DNA from: Scytonema sp. UIC 10036
Lineage (GTDB): Bacteria; Cyanobacteriota; Cyanobacteriia; Cyanobacteriales; Nostocaceae
Direction of reading: 5' to 3'
NCBI RefSeq assembly: GCF_009725235.1
Contig: NZ_WJFC01000309.1
Span: 1-11,479 of the forward strand
Length of the DNA: 11,479 nucleotides
The notes beneath the pieces were generated by a model. It ran no database searches. It saw only the letters and a list, made by a program, of their open reading frames with translations, and was not told where the DNA came from. This document shows positions 1-6,783 of the stretch, in pieces. The translations under genes and the position numbers were made by a program. Positions within the stretch are counted from its first letter, which is position 1. Every line of letters starts with the position of its first letter.

Positions 1-248
1 CCCTTAGCACTACCTCCCCAATTTAAAAAACTTAGGTTTATAGATGCGGACATAGATAAAGCTTGGGAAAAATCTTCTTTTGATTGAAGTATTTTAAATT
101 GAAATTCAGTTGTTTGAGCATTTCCTTCCGATAAATACATATTTTCGTCTGATAATTGTTGATATTCGAAAGGAGAGTGACGTAGCTGATTTGTTATGGA
201 GTCATAACCTAGTCCTAATTTCATTCCATTACAGTACTCAATGTGCAT
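1..248 (-). CDS. N-terminal part of a possible pore-forming (MACPF/SNTX-like) protein, cut by the window edge
   Basis: An open frame of 82 codons runs leftwards off the window, so only the N-terminus is seen. ATG at 246-248 is preceded by GGGAG (complement of 259-263) ten bases upstream, which supports this start; a second in-frame Met lies at residue 9. There is no signal peptide. The peptide has the pattern LGLGYDS (residues 11-17), then a stretch on sequence/strand-like residues (TTEFQFKIL), then SMSASINLSFLNWGGSAKG at the edge. From memory, a short Leu-Gly-x-Gly-Tyr-Asp-Ser start followed by Ser/Ala-rich 'sasas' strands is seen in bacterial proteins related to MACPF or stonustoxin-type pore formers. 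That is a family resemblance only; the diagnostic core lies outside the window. It is transcribed in the same direction as the DUF4407 gene but 390 bp away, so it probably has its own promoter. That it is a gene is fairly sure; the function is weakly supported. Confidence 0.6.
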   Translation of the reverse strand, partial: MHIEYCNGMKLGLGYDSITNQLRHSPFEYQQLSDENMYLSEGNAQTTEFQFKILQSKEDFSQALSMSASINLSFLNWGGSAK

Positions 249-638
249 TAAAGATTAGCTCCCTTTTTTAATTTTAGTAGATATAGGATTAGTATTTGAT
301 TTTTGAAAAACCAAATGAGCTAAAAGCTGACCTTACAAAGGTTTAGTTTTCAGTATACGTGGCAAGAATCAAGTGCGATTACTATAGTCCGGAAAATTTA
401 TAACTATGTCATTATGAATGGGGCAAGACGGAGTGAAATATAGCAAGAATCTGGGGCGATTTACTTTTTGTTATATAGTTAGGTTTATTCGTGCCTGCCT
501 ACTTGATAGTACTTTTACTAAATTGAGTTTTGTGAACTGAAATATTTTTCATACAATCTTAACATATAGTTTATAATTAGTGGTTTTTTTTGATTTTAAT
601 ATTTTTTTGAGAATCTTGATTTTTGATAATCTCGTTTA
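249..638. other. Intergenic stretch, 390 bp, no gene
   Basis: AT-rich sequence between the partial gene and the DUF4407 gene. No frame on either strand looks coding. It contains an imperfect direct repeat: 362-383 and 443-465 both read GCAAGAATC, four or so differing bases, then GCGATT and ACT. A weaker third version starts at 423 (GCAAGACGGAGTG). The promoter of the leftmost gene should lie in the 264-400 part, but no clear -35/-10 pair could be picked. Confidence 0.5.
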
Positions 639-1981
639 CTATACAGTGATATTTTCTTGTATTTTATCTTCAATATCTTTGCTTAATTTTTCCATTTTTT
701 CTTTTTTAAATTTAAATTTATTTTCTAAGATTTCAATTTCTGTATTAAGAGTTATTTGCTCTAGCTTAAAATTGGCTTTCTTTTTGCTCTCCTTACTGGC
801 TATAGCTACATCGTAATTATCAGTTTTTTTAGAAATTTTCGTCAGTACTGGAAGAATATCTATAAATATAAACACAAATCTTATTAACCAAGGTAGAAAT
901 TTATCATCCAATTTATCTATCGTTTTGTACAGTCTCATTAAACCGGGATTAGGAGTCCAGCAACTAATTCGAGTACTATTGCACATTTCATATTCAATTT
1001 GAGCTTCTTTAAGGGCTAACTCTGCTTTATTCTTTTCACTCTCTCGATCTAATAACGTAATTCTATATTGTTGACTATCTTTAGGTATATTTGATATTTT
1101 AGCTCCTGATGTGTTATAGTTATGATAAGCTTTATCAGCTATTTTGTATTTTTCTTCTGCTTCTTTTATTCTTGATATTATATTTTGAAGTACTGTCTTT
1201 GATGAGCTTTTATCTTCTGTCACTTTCACATTTTTATCTTCTTCCACAATAGCTGCAAGAATTTCTTGCTTGAAAGCTAGAATCTCAACTGGTATAGATA
1301 TTATGTACCCAACAAATGCAGCAAGGATCAAGCGACCTGCTATTACGAGTTTGTCCGCTGGTATAGATGTTTTGTTCCCAGACTTTACCAGATCGGGAGA
1401 ATCAATTTTTTTTCTAGTTGTGCCGATAATGAATCCATCAATTAAAAAAATTAATATGCCCCATAGTAAACCAATTACACATGAGATAATTAAATTTAAT
1501 ACAAACTTATCGTTTGCTGAGATTTTTCTTATTGAACTTGCTTGATTCGTTGGTTCATTAAAGTATTGTTCCAGTTTTTCTTTTTCTTTTGTTAGCTTAT
1601 TAATAGTCTGATTGTTTTTTTTTGTTTTTCTATTTGTATTTCTATCTCTTTGTTTTGTATTTTTAAACTGGAAATTTCATCTTTAATACTCAAGATTTTT
1701 TGTTCTCTTTCGGGTTCAAGGGAAATCTCTTTAATTGAACCTGCTTCTAATACTGTAAAGACAGCATAACCAGATGACACTGCTGCAAACGTACTAATAA
1801 TAAGAATAATGCCACCTAAACGCATATAAATTCCTTTATAAACATGGCATTGAGAATCATTGTTATTTAAAATGTCTAGTGAAACTCCGGAGCAGGCTAG
1901 TAATATTCGTTCTGGTATTTTAATTATTTTTCCTACTATGACTTCCACTAGATTTATTAAGTTTGTCATTAATGTATTCAT
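639..1981 (-). pseudogene. DUF4407 membrane/coiled-coil protein, interrupted by a -1 frameshift at an A9 run
   Basis: Two open frames together make one DUF4407 protein of about 447 residues. The first (1981 to stop at 1592-1594) has the family start 'LLACSGVSLDIL' and TM1 near residues 55-78 (GYAVFTVL). The second is open from above 1620 to TAG at 639 and carries TM2 (GLLWGILILFIDGFIIG, 1419-1470), TM3 (LILAAFVGYIISIPVEIL, near 1280-1330), a coiled coil, and TM4 with the typical 'DILPVLTKIS...YD' (near 830-890). A TTG at 1329-1331 could be mistaken for a start, but family sequence continues well upstream of it. The frames join by a one-base step back in the A9 run (complement of 1615-1623). 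Family members are inner-membrane proteins of unknown role. About 70 charged, coiled-coil-like residues sit between TM1 and TM2, where I recall only a short link in other members. The shift may be a mutation, a sequencing error or real recoding. No clear Shine-Dalgarno sequence precedes the ATG. Confidence 0.75.
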
Positions 1982-2840
1982 AATTTGTATTGGTGCTTCG
2001 AGGAAAAACTAAACTTTTAATAAAGGACTACTGTGAGTAATAGATAATTTATTCCAAGGTTCATAGTACCTTGAACGATTTTCCTCATAAGGAATTTGAG
2101 TTTCAAAGGATAAATTTTCTGCTTAATGAAACTATGAGAGGTTTCTATATTATCTTGCATAATTATAATTCTAGCTCTTTGTACAGCGTAGAATTATTCT
2201 TAATAAACTAACGGAATCCAGCTATAACACTCTTAGCGTTATAGGCAGTAAAGGATTCAAAAAGAGCTTGACGCAATGTTCTATTGTTTTCAAAAATTAG
2301 TCAATTATTCAAGTGCGATCGCCCGGTTAAGATGTTCCCCTTTTTTAAGTCATATTTTTCAAGATTTTTAGAGGTTCAAACGAACACCTAGTAATAGATT
2401 TAAGAGCTTTGGAAAAATGACTTGACAAATTGTCACGAGTCAATCTTTTCTTGTAATATCAGTATGCAGTGTTTTTCCTACCTGCACCAGAAAACTTAAG
2501 TCAGTTAAGCCTTAACTCTTAACTTGCGTGTTTGATTCAACGCGAGTGTCGGTAAGGAGAACTCAAAGGAATCGCGATCGCTGTCGTTAACCCAATCTGA
2601 GTAATGTGATGGCACGTACTAAACAGCTTCATTATTTGACTGGAATTTAGTAAAAATAGTTATCTCCTGCACTTGAACTTTGGGTAAGTCTATGCATAGC
2701 CAATAACAGCAAGAGCACCAGTGTTAACCTGAGCTTGTCTCATGACCTGCTCTTAAGGCAAACACATCTGAAGTCTCACCCGGTATATGCTCTAACTTTA
2801 TAAAACTAGCTCAACCTTGTCTCTAGCCCAGGGTTGAATT
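1982..2840. other. Gene-poor stretch with possible coding remnants
   Basis: About 860 bp without a convincing gene. On the minus strand, 2017-2160 is a 47-codon open frame from an ATG (start MQDNIETSHSF, hydrophobic end NYLLLTVVLY), 36 bp before the DUF4407 start. Minus 2208 to about 2300 is an open stretch of about 30 codons without a start (RTLRQALFESF...VIAGFR, stop); it reads like the tail of a lost protein, perhaps a transposase, but I cannot name the family. HIP1 octamers lie at 2315-2322 and 2574-2581. The motif AAAACTTAAGTCAGTTAA (2491-2508) recurs with one change at 6851-6868. Confidence 0.4.
2418..2442. repeat. Dyad-symmetric sequence, operator-like or small hairpin
   Basis: TGACT (2418-2422), TGACAA (2423-2428), one central A, TTGTCA (2430-2435), two extra bases CG, then AGTCA (2438-2442). 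Eleven bases on each side pair with one 2-base bulge. It has no T tract, so it is not a normal terminator. It could be a protein-binding site, or the end of a degraded mobile element, since no gene starts close by. Confidence 0.45.
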
Positions 2841-3197
2841 TTAAACTGTGCGTTCGCTTATTTTGAGATCCGAAGGGGAATTAAAGCCTTAATCTAAAAG
2901 GAAAACGGGGATTTTTACGTAAAGCGTTATTTTTCAGTAAAATTTGTGACCATCACAGAAGGCTGACAGAGGCGATTCTTTAAGGCGCAGGCATATGATA
3001 AATCATAAAATGACCAAAAGCGAGAGTGCGAATAAAAATGCCTTCATCCATTGTATCGCTTGGATTACAAGCCCTGTAAGGCTTAATTAAATCTTGCCGT
3101 TAAAAATGTATGGGCTTCAACTTTCTCCTACGCAGCTTGCGATGCTGTAAGGCTTAATTAAATCTTGCCGTTAAAAATGAGCGAACGTACAGTTTAA
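2841..3197. mobile_element. MITE-like element with 18-bp terminal inverted repeats
   Basis: TTAAACTGTGCGTTCGCT at 2841-2858 is matched in inverted form by 3180-3197 (17 of 18 bases). The likeness continues weakly inwards: both ends then read ATTTT, a diverged part, and AATTAA followed by GCCTTA. The 357 bp between the outer ends have no open frame long enough for a transposase. The interior holds a 35-bp direct repeat. No convincing target-site duplication is visible, so the exact borders are uncertain. This fits a non-autonomous element mobilised in trans, or the eroded remains of an insertion sequence; I do not recognise the IS family from the ends. Confidence 0.45.
3074..3179 (+). repeat. 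35-bp perfect direct repeat, two copies
   Basis: Copies at 3074-3108 and 3145-3179 are identical over 35 bases, beginning CTGTAAGGCTTAATTAAATC and ending CCGTTAAAAATG, with a 71-bp period. The second copy directly abuts the right inverted end of the MITE-like element. It is neither a CRISPR (only two copies, no palindromic repeat) nor a tandem array. It suggests internal duplication within the element. Confidence 0.85.
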
Positions 3198-3280
3198 ACT
3201 TATAAAAGTGTGAATTCGACAAGATGCCATTGAGGTCAAAACTAAAACCTAACAATACCCCAATTCACTGCAGGGAACGT

Positions 3281-3292
3281 CCCCGCACGGGG
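3281..3292 (-). terminator. GC-rich hairpin after the nuclease fragment, possible terminator
   Basis: CCCC-GCAC-GGGG forms a short, strong stem 14-25 bases after the stop codon of the minus-strand nuclease fragment. No run of U follows it, so it would be at best a non-canonical terminator. Confidence 0.25.
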
Positions 3293-3305
3293 CTAGCCTA
3301 CCTGA

Positions 3306-3809
3306 CTACGCACGTATAACGGTGACGGAACGTTTGTTTTTTGTGCTTGTTATTTGTGTTGATAGCCGTTCTTCGATTGGTAGCGCTTTTGAACGGCGGT
3401 CAAAAATAAACAACCACCCTGAATCTAATCCTAATCGTGCTAGATAAGAATCCAATTGTTCAAGACCATCGGATTGTGGGTCTCCTTTTTTATCCCGCCA
3501 AACTTTTAATTCGATTCCTAGTGTGACATTTCCATATTTTAAACATAAGTCCATCCGATCGCTCCCAATAGCATATTCGCGTTCTAAGGTTCCACCGCCA
3601 TTAACGACGCGATGTAAGAATGCCATTAATACGAGATGGGGTGCAATTTCATGGTATACAGTACTACCTAATAGTGGTTCACCATGCTGACACCAAAATT
3701 TTAAAAATGCCTGCAATAAAGCGTTATTATCTAACTCACCTTCTGGAGTTAACCAAGTCGGTGCGATTTTAGGCAAGGAAGCCATTGGTGTAACTGTTAA
3801 TACGTACAC
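3306..3809 (-). pseudogene. Detached C-terminal PD-(D/E)XK nuclease domain of an AAA-like ATPase protein
   Basis: The 167-residue frame matches my recollection of the C-terminal third of large (about 500-residue) cyanobacterial proteins that have an AAA-like ATPase part followed by a restriction-type nuclease fold. Visible nuclease elements are E77 in LEREY, D87 in GSDRMDL, E100-x-K102 in GIELKVW, and Q118 in LEQLDSYL, so the catalytic set D-ExK-Q looks intact. The family-like sequence begins abruptly at 'LTVTPMASLP'; the open frame extends only to 3845 with unrelated residues, and the ATPase part is absent. The nominal start is a GTG without a good Shine-Dalgarno sequence. The next gene is divergent, 56 bp away from the GTG. 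Most likely a 5'-deleted remnant; a freestanding nuclease is possible but less likely. Confidence 0.7.
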
Positions 3810-3865
3810 TAGCCATAATATAACTTTAAGGTGATATTGTCGTTAAAATATGGTAGACAGTAAAG

Positions 3866-4225
3866 ATGACTTGGGAGGTAGAATTCACGAATGAATTTGA
3901 AGCGTGGTGGGTGGAGTTAGACGGCAGCACCCAGGTTGCAATCGATGCAGTAGTGCGACTGCTTGAGGTACGAGGACCAGAACTTCCGTTTCCCTACAGT
4001 TCAAAAATTAACAGTTCGCGTCATTCCCATATGAGAGAGTTAAGAGTGCAACACAAGGGAGAACCGTACCGAGTACTCTACGCATTCGAACCAAGGAGAA
4101 CTGCCATTCTTCTTTTAGGAGGAAACAAGGGAGGAGAGGATTCCTGGTACGAGGAAAATGTTCCAAAAGCGGATAAGTTGTATGACGAACACTTAGAGGA
4201 ATTAAAAACAGAAGGATTTTTATGA
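3866..4225 (+). CDS. RelE/HigB-type toxin of the Gp49 (DUF891) family
   Basis: This 119-residue protein is the toxin of a complete type II toxin-antitoxin pair. Proteins of this family are RelE/ParE-fold nucleases that cleave mRNA, usually at the ribosome. The signature lies in the C-terminal half: MRELR (56-60), PYRVLYAFEPRR (67-78), AILLLGGNKGG (80-90), then WYEENVPKADKLYDEHL (94-110). The basic residues R57, R60, R69 and K88 are candidates for RNA binding and catalysis. Length and motifs are normal for the family. The stop overlaps the antitoxin start as ATGA, so the two are translationally coupled, in the toxin-first order usual for HigBA. No strong Shine-Dalgarno sequence is seen before the ATG. 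Confidence 0.88.
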   Translation: MTWEVEFTNEFEAWWVELDGSTQVAIDAVVRLLEVRGPELPFPYSSKINSSRHSHMRELRVQHKGEPYRVLYAFEPRRTAILLLGGNKGGEDSWYEENVPKADKLYDEHLEELKTEGFL

Positions 4226-4527
4226 AGACGAAGCCATTTAATCAACTTCGCAAAAAAATGACTCCTGAACAACAGGTAGAAAGTGAGATCCAAGCAAACC
4301 TAGCACTGCTCCAATTGACACTTTCGGAGCTTCGAGAGTCCCTTGGACACACTCAAAGCGATGTGGCGAAGAATATGGGAGTGGTACAATCAGCACTTTC
4401 AAAAATAGAGCATCAGGAAGATATCCAAATATCAACGCTCTCGCGATACATTAAATCTCTTGGAGGAAGTCTGAAAATCATTGCTCGTTTTCCCGATAAA
4501 GAGGTTGTGATTTCTCAGTTTGATTGA
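4222..4527 (+). CDS. XRE-type helix-turn-helix antitoxin (HigA-like)
   Basis: This 101-residue DNA-binding antitoxin is the partner of the preceding toxin. A Cro/C1-type helix-turn-helix covers residues 33-80: SELRESLGHTQSDVAKNMGV, then VVQSALSKIE as the likely recognition helix, then ISTLSRYIKSLGG. The C-terminal strand LKIIARFPDKEVVISQF is also typical of HigA-like antitoxins. Its ATG overlaps the toxin stop by four bases; a second Met at residue 13 could be an alternative start, but the overlap favours the first. By family analogy it neutralises the toxin and represses the shared promoter upstream of 3866. The next gene is convergent, 95 bp downstream. Confidence 0.88.
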   Translation: MKTKPFNQLRKKMTPEQQVESEIQANLALLQLTLSELRESLGHTQSDVAKNMGVVQSALSKIEHQEDIQISTLSRYIKSLGGSLKIIARFPDKEVVISQFD

Positions 4528-4560
4528 GACGCTCGCTCTACTAAGCTGCTTCTTTGACTT

Positions 4561-4595
4561 GCGATCGCTTGTAGTCAACAAGCAGATGCGATCGC
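4561..4595. repeat. Inverted repeat between convergent genes, bounded by two HIP1 octamers
   Basis: GCTTGT (4567-4572), loop AGTCA, ACAAGC (4578-4583) form a 6-bp stem. GCGATCGC octamers flank it at 4561-4568 and 4588-4595 and can also pair, as they are palindromic. It sits between the convergent antitoxin and the 68-residue gene, a place where a two-way terminator would be expected, but there is no T tract. Confidence 0.4.
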
Positions 4596-4622
4596 GAAAT
4601 TTCAGATAGAAACGACAAATTT

Positions 4623-4829
4623 CTATGCTTTTTCCTCTGCCAGTACCTGGGCTAAAACAACAGCAGCTTCAAACGAATCATATGAGCCTTGGTTAGCGAT
4701 TTTGCCCTGCTCGTCCAATGGAACTAAACCTGATTCTTTCAACAATTCGGCTATCAGGAAATGTAGTAGCAAGAGTTTGTCAGAATCAGATAACTCTTTA
4801 AGGATAGGTACAAGTTGCGTGGGAGTCAT
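4623..4829 (-). CDS. Small conserved cyanobacterial protein (68 aa), function unknown
   Basis: The protein begins MTPTQLVPILKELSDSDKLL and has an amphipathic helical N-terminal half, the motif FLIAELLKESGLVPL (residues 24-38), and 'YDSFEAAVVLAQVL' near the C-terminus. I recall similar 60-75-residue cyanobacterial proteins with a 'TPxQLxPxLxxLxxxDKL...YDxFxAAxxL' pattern, always of unknown function. Size, acidic character and the setting among toxin-antitoxin genes would suit a small antitoxin, but no partner lies beside it; the nearest candidate is the broken PIN fragment about 400 bp away. No good Shine-Dalgarno sequence precedes the ATG. Confidence 0.65.
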   Translation of the reverse strand: MTPTQLVPILKELSDSDKLLLLHFLIAELLKESGLVPLDEQGKIANQGSYDSFEAAVVLAQVLAEEKA

Positions 4830-4924
4830 AGATTCAACTTTTTATAATAAATGCAGGTTGCATCCTATCCCACAAGAATCATCCCAAGCAACTGCATGGT
4901 TGATTACTCCCTTTGCGCTTTGAA

Positions 4925-4959
4925 GAAGGCAGAAGGCAGAGGGCAGAGGGCAGAAGGAA
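4925..4959 (+). repeat. Tandem heptamers of the cyanobacterial STRR type
   Basis: Five 7-base units in a row: GAAGGCA twice, GAGGGCA twice, and a last diverged GAAGGAA. Short tandemly repeated heptanucleotides of this kind are a hallmark of heterocyst-forming cyanobacteria. They are not translated here. Confidence 0.85.
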
Positions 4960-4960
4960 C

Positions 4961-5012
4961 AATTGGATGGGGATTCAGACCCCAACCAATTGTAAGCACC
5001 GTATAGACGGTG
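4961..5012 (+). repeat. Two adjacent hairpins between repeat blocks
   Basis: First hairpin, 4961-4991: AATTGG pairs with CCAATT and TGGGG with CCCCA, separated by one A/A mismatch, with a 7-base loop. Second hairpin, 4997-5012: CACCG, loop TATAGA, CGGTG, followed by GGGGTTTTA. The second, with its short T run, could act as a weak plus-strand terminator, but no plus-strand gene ends nearby, so a repeat-element origin is more likely. Confidence 0.55.
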
Positions 5013-5044
5013 GGGTTTTATACCCTTGTTCCTTCCCGGTACGG

Positions 5045-5098
5045 GGCAGAGGGAGGAGGCAGTATTCCCTTCAGCATAGCTGCCTCCTGCCCTCTGCC
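5045..5098. repeat. Long inverted repeat related to the heptamer array
   Basis: GGCAGAGGG (5045-5053) pairs with CCCTCTGCC (5090-5098), and GGAGGCAG (5055-5062) pairs with CTGCCTCC (5080-5087). This gives a 17-bp stem with a small bulge and a 17-base loop. The arms share the GCAGAGGG unit of the heptamers at 4925-4959, suggesting duplication and inversion of the same repeat. Further right, GAACATATGTTC (5117-5128) is a perfect 12-bp palindrome. Confidence 0.75.
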
Positions 5099-5225
5099 TT
5101 TCTTGATAAAATTCCCGAACATATGTTCCTCTTACTCCCTTGCTCTTTGCGCCTTTGCGGTTTATTTAGATAAGTCATCTTTGGGCGGAAAGGGAGTAAG
5201 TGCTAGATACGGCTTTGGGAAATTA

Positions 5226-5324
5226 TTACACAGCGTTCCAAGGGTTAATCAACTTAACACCAGCCTGTTGAAAATCTGCTTCATTGCGTGTTACCAAAGT
5301 AAAATCCTTATTTAATGCGATCGG
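5226..5324 (-). pseudogene. C-terminal fragment of a VapC-like PIN toxin
   Basis: About 31 codons read ALNKDFTLVTRNEADF followed by QQAGVKLINPWN and a stop at 5226-5228. 'LVTRNxxDF...GVxLINPWN' is the usual ending of VapC/FitB-type PIN-domain ribonucleases, including the last acidic residue of the active site (D in EADF). The other three acidic positions and the rest of the protein are missing. Upstream the frame runs directly into the 3' end of the sensor gene, with 17 bp shared, so no start is present. The remnant shows that a toxin-antitoxin pair was lost here by deletion. Confidence 0.75.
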
Positions 5325-6783
5325 CTTCTGACAATTGCCGAAATCGCGCCTCGCTTTCTATCAGTGCTACCTCTGCTTGCTTGCGATCGACAATTTCCTG
5401 TTGTAGTTCCATGGTACGTTTGGCAATTTGCTGCTCCAACTGACTTTCACTTTGCAACAAAGCTTTGTTTAAAGCCTGCATTTCTAAAAATGTTGCTTGA
5501 AGTTGATGCGCCATAGTTTGAAATGTCTTAGCAAGTTTTCCCAACTCATCACAACGCTTTGTTTCCTTTATTTCTAACGTCTTTTCCCATTCACCTTGAG
5601 TGAGTGCGATCGCTGATTCGTTTAAAGCCAGAACTGGTTGAGTTATCCATCGCACAATCAGAATACCGAAGACGAGAGCCAGCACCAAGGCTGCAATACA
5701 CAGCACAATGGTAATCGAGGTATTAGTATTAATTTCCTGCATGAAATCACTTTCTGGAATGACTACTATAATTAACCAGTCAATTCCCCGATTATCTTGA
5801 AAAGGTAATACTTGAATAAACTGTCGCTCACCATGAACTTTGAAATCTAATTGTTGTTCGTTTTTAATTAAGTCAAAATTTCCAAATTTTTCTTCTAAAT
5901 ATTTAGCTGTTGCTTGCGTTTTCAAATCACTACTCTCTTTAGCTAAGAGCCGTGTCACATTATTTTCTGGTAGTGTAACTGTCTTACGCGTAAACCCGAA
6001 TGGCTTTTCCTGAGTTGAAGTTGCTACTAACATTCCCGAACGCTCGATAATAAAACTTTCTCCAGTTTTACCAATTTTTAGGCTTTGCAAAAAATTGCCT
6101 AACTGCAACAGATTTAAATTCGAAAGTAAGACTCCCTCTAAGTTGCCTTTTTTATCGTAAACAGGTTGAGAAGCGCCAAGATACAAAGTCTCACCAGTAA
6201 TATGAGGATAAATCTCACTCCAACTTTGTTGACCCGTTCTTATAGGTATTTGATACCAGGAACGCTTGTGGGGATCGTAGTCTTTGCCAACGTTGATAAT
6301 TTTCTGGCGATCGCCTTCACTGTTAGTTGTATAAGTCCGCAATTCATAACCAGTTTGTTTCCCTGATACTCTGATTGTCAGCGAACCATCAGGGAATCTT
6401 TCTGCTGAGAATAATTCTTTTTTATTATTAGCAAACCCAATTAAATTGACACCATTAAATATTTTTAGTTGATAAAAAAAATGACGTTCCAGTTTTGCCA
6501 AATCCTGCAAATTTAATTCACCCATAGCCAGAGCTACTGCGTTACTCTGATTAACTTGATGGGGAGTTTCAAGGTAAGTTTGTAAGTTCTGTTCAACTCG
6601 TTTACTAATTTCAGTCCTAAGTTGTGCGGCGACGACATTGACTGCTTTTTGCCCGTTTTTAAAGGAGAGATAACCCGTTAAAGTCACCACAGCAAAAATT
6701 TGCAGAATAAAGGGGACTATAAGAACAGTTCGCAGAGACAGCTTGGTAGGAAGCTCGGTCAAAGGTTTAAGAGTGAACAACAA
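5308..6783 (-). CDS. Membrane-bound dCache-HAMP sensor protein, 3' end truncated (kinase or other output missing)
   Basis: The 491 residues have a signal-transducer layout. TM1 lies at about 17-39. A large periplasmic Cache-type sensing domain covers about 40-345, with DPHKRSWYQ (170-178) and 'GASQPVYDKKGNLEGVL' (203-219). TM2 is at 357-380, HAMP at about 380-433 (TQPVLALNES...DELGKLAKTFQTM), and a coiled coil at 430-475. The protein ends at EARFRQLSEADRIK. 'EARFRQLSEA' is the usual opening of a PAS domain, after which a histidine kinase or GGDEF output would follow; here the frame stops five codons later, where VapC sequence begins. So the output domains appear to have been lost and the product could at most sense, not signal in the usual way. 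The start is uncertain: TTG at 6783 (or 6780), with no Shine-Dalgarno sequence, and the first internal Met is only at residue 87. Confidence 0.8.
   Translation of the reverse strand: MLFTLKPLTELPTKLSLRTVLIVPFILQIFAVVTLTGYLSFKNGQKAVNVVAAQLRTEISKRVEQNLQTYLETPHQVNQSNAVALAMGELNLQDLAKLERHFFYQLKIFNGVNLIGFANNKKELFSAERFPDGSLTIRVSGKQTGYELRTYTTNSEGDRQKIINVGKDYDPHKRSWYQIPIRTGQQSWSEIYPHITGETLYLGASQPVYDKKGNLEGVLLSNLNLLQLGNFLQSLKIGKTGESFIIERSGMLVATSTQEKPFGFTRKTVTLPENNVTRLLAKESSDLKTQATAKYLEEKFGNFDLIKNEQQLDFKVHGERQFIQVLPFQDNRGIDWLIIVVIPESDFMQEINTNTSITIVLCIAALVLALVFGILIVRWITQPVLALNESAIALTQGEWEKTLEIKETKRCDELGKLAKTFQTMAHQLQATFLEMQALNKALLQSESQLEQQIAKRTMELQQEIVDRKQAEVALIESEARFRQLSEADRIK

Noticed and set aside
1270..1545. 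Plus-strand 91-codon open frame
   Set aside because: It is the reverse of the DUF4407 transmembrane region, which has clear family motifs on the minus strand.
2041..2075. CAAGGT/ACCTTG hairpin near 2055 as a terminator
   Set aside because: Only a 6-bp stem, no T run, and no gene ends there.
2418..2442. End of a CRISPR-associated (type V-K, Tn7-like) transposon
   Set aside because: The TGACAA dyad recalls such ends, but there is only one copy, no TGT terminus, no tnsB/tnsC/tniQ/cas12k gene and no CRISPR repeat in the window.
3074..3179. CRISPR array
   Set aside because: Only two copies of the 35-bp repeat, one 36-bp spacer, no cas genes, and the second copy is joined to an inverted terminal repeat, so it is part of the MITE-like element.
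4913..5315. Plus-strand open frames over the repeat-rich gap
   Set aside because: They translate heptamer repeats and hairpins, and overlap the PIN fragment on the other strand.
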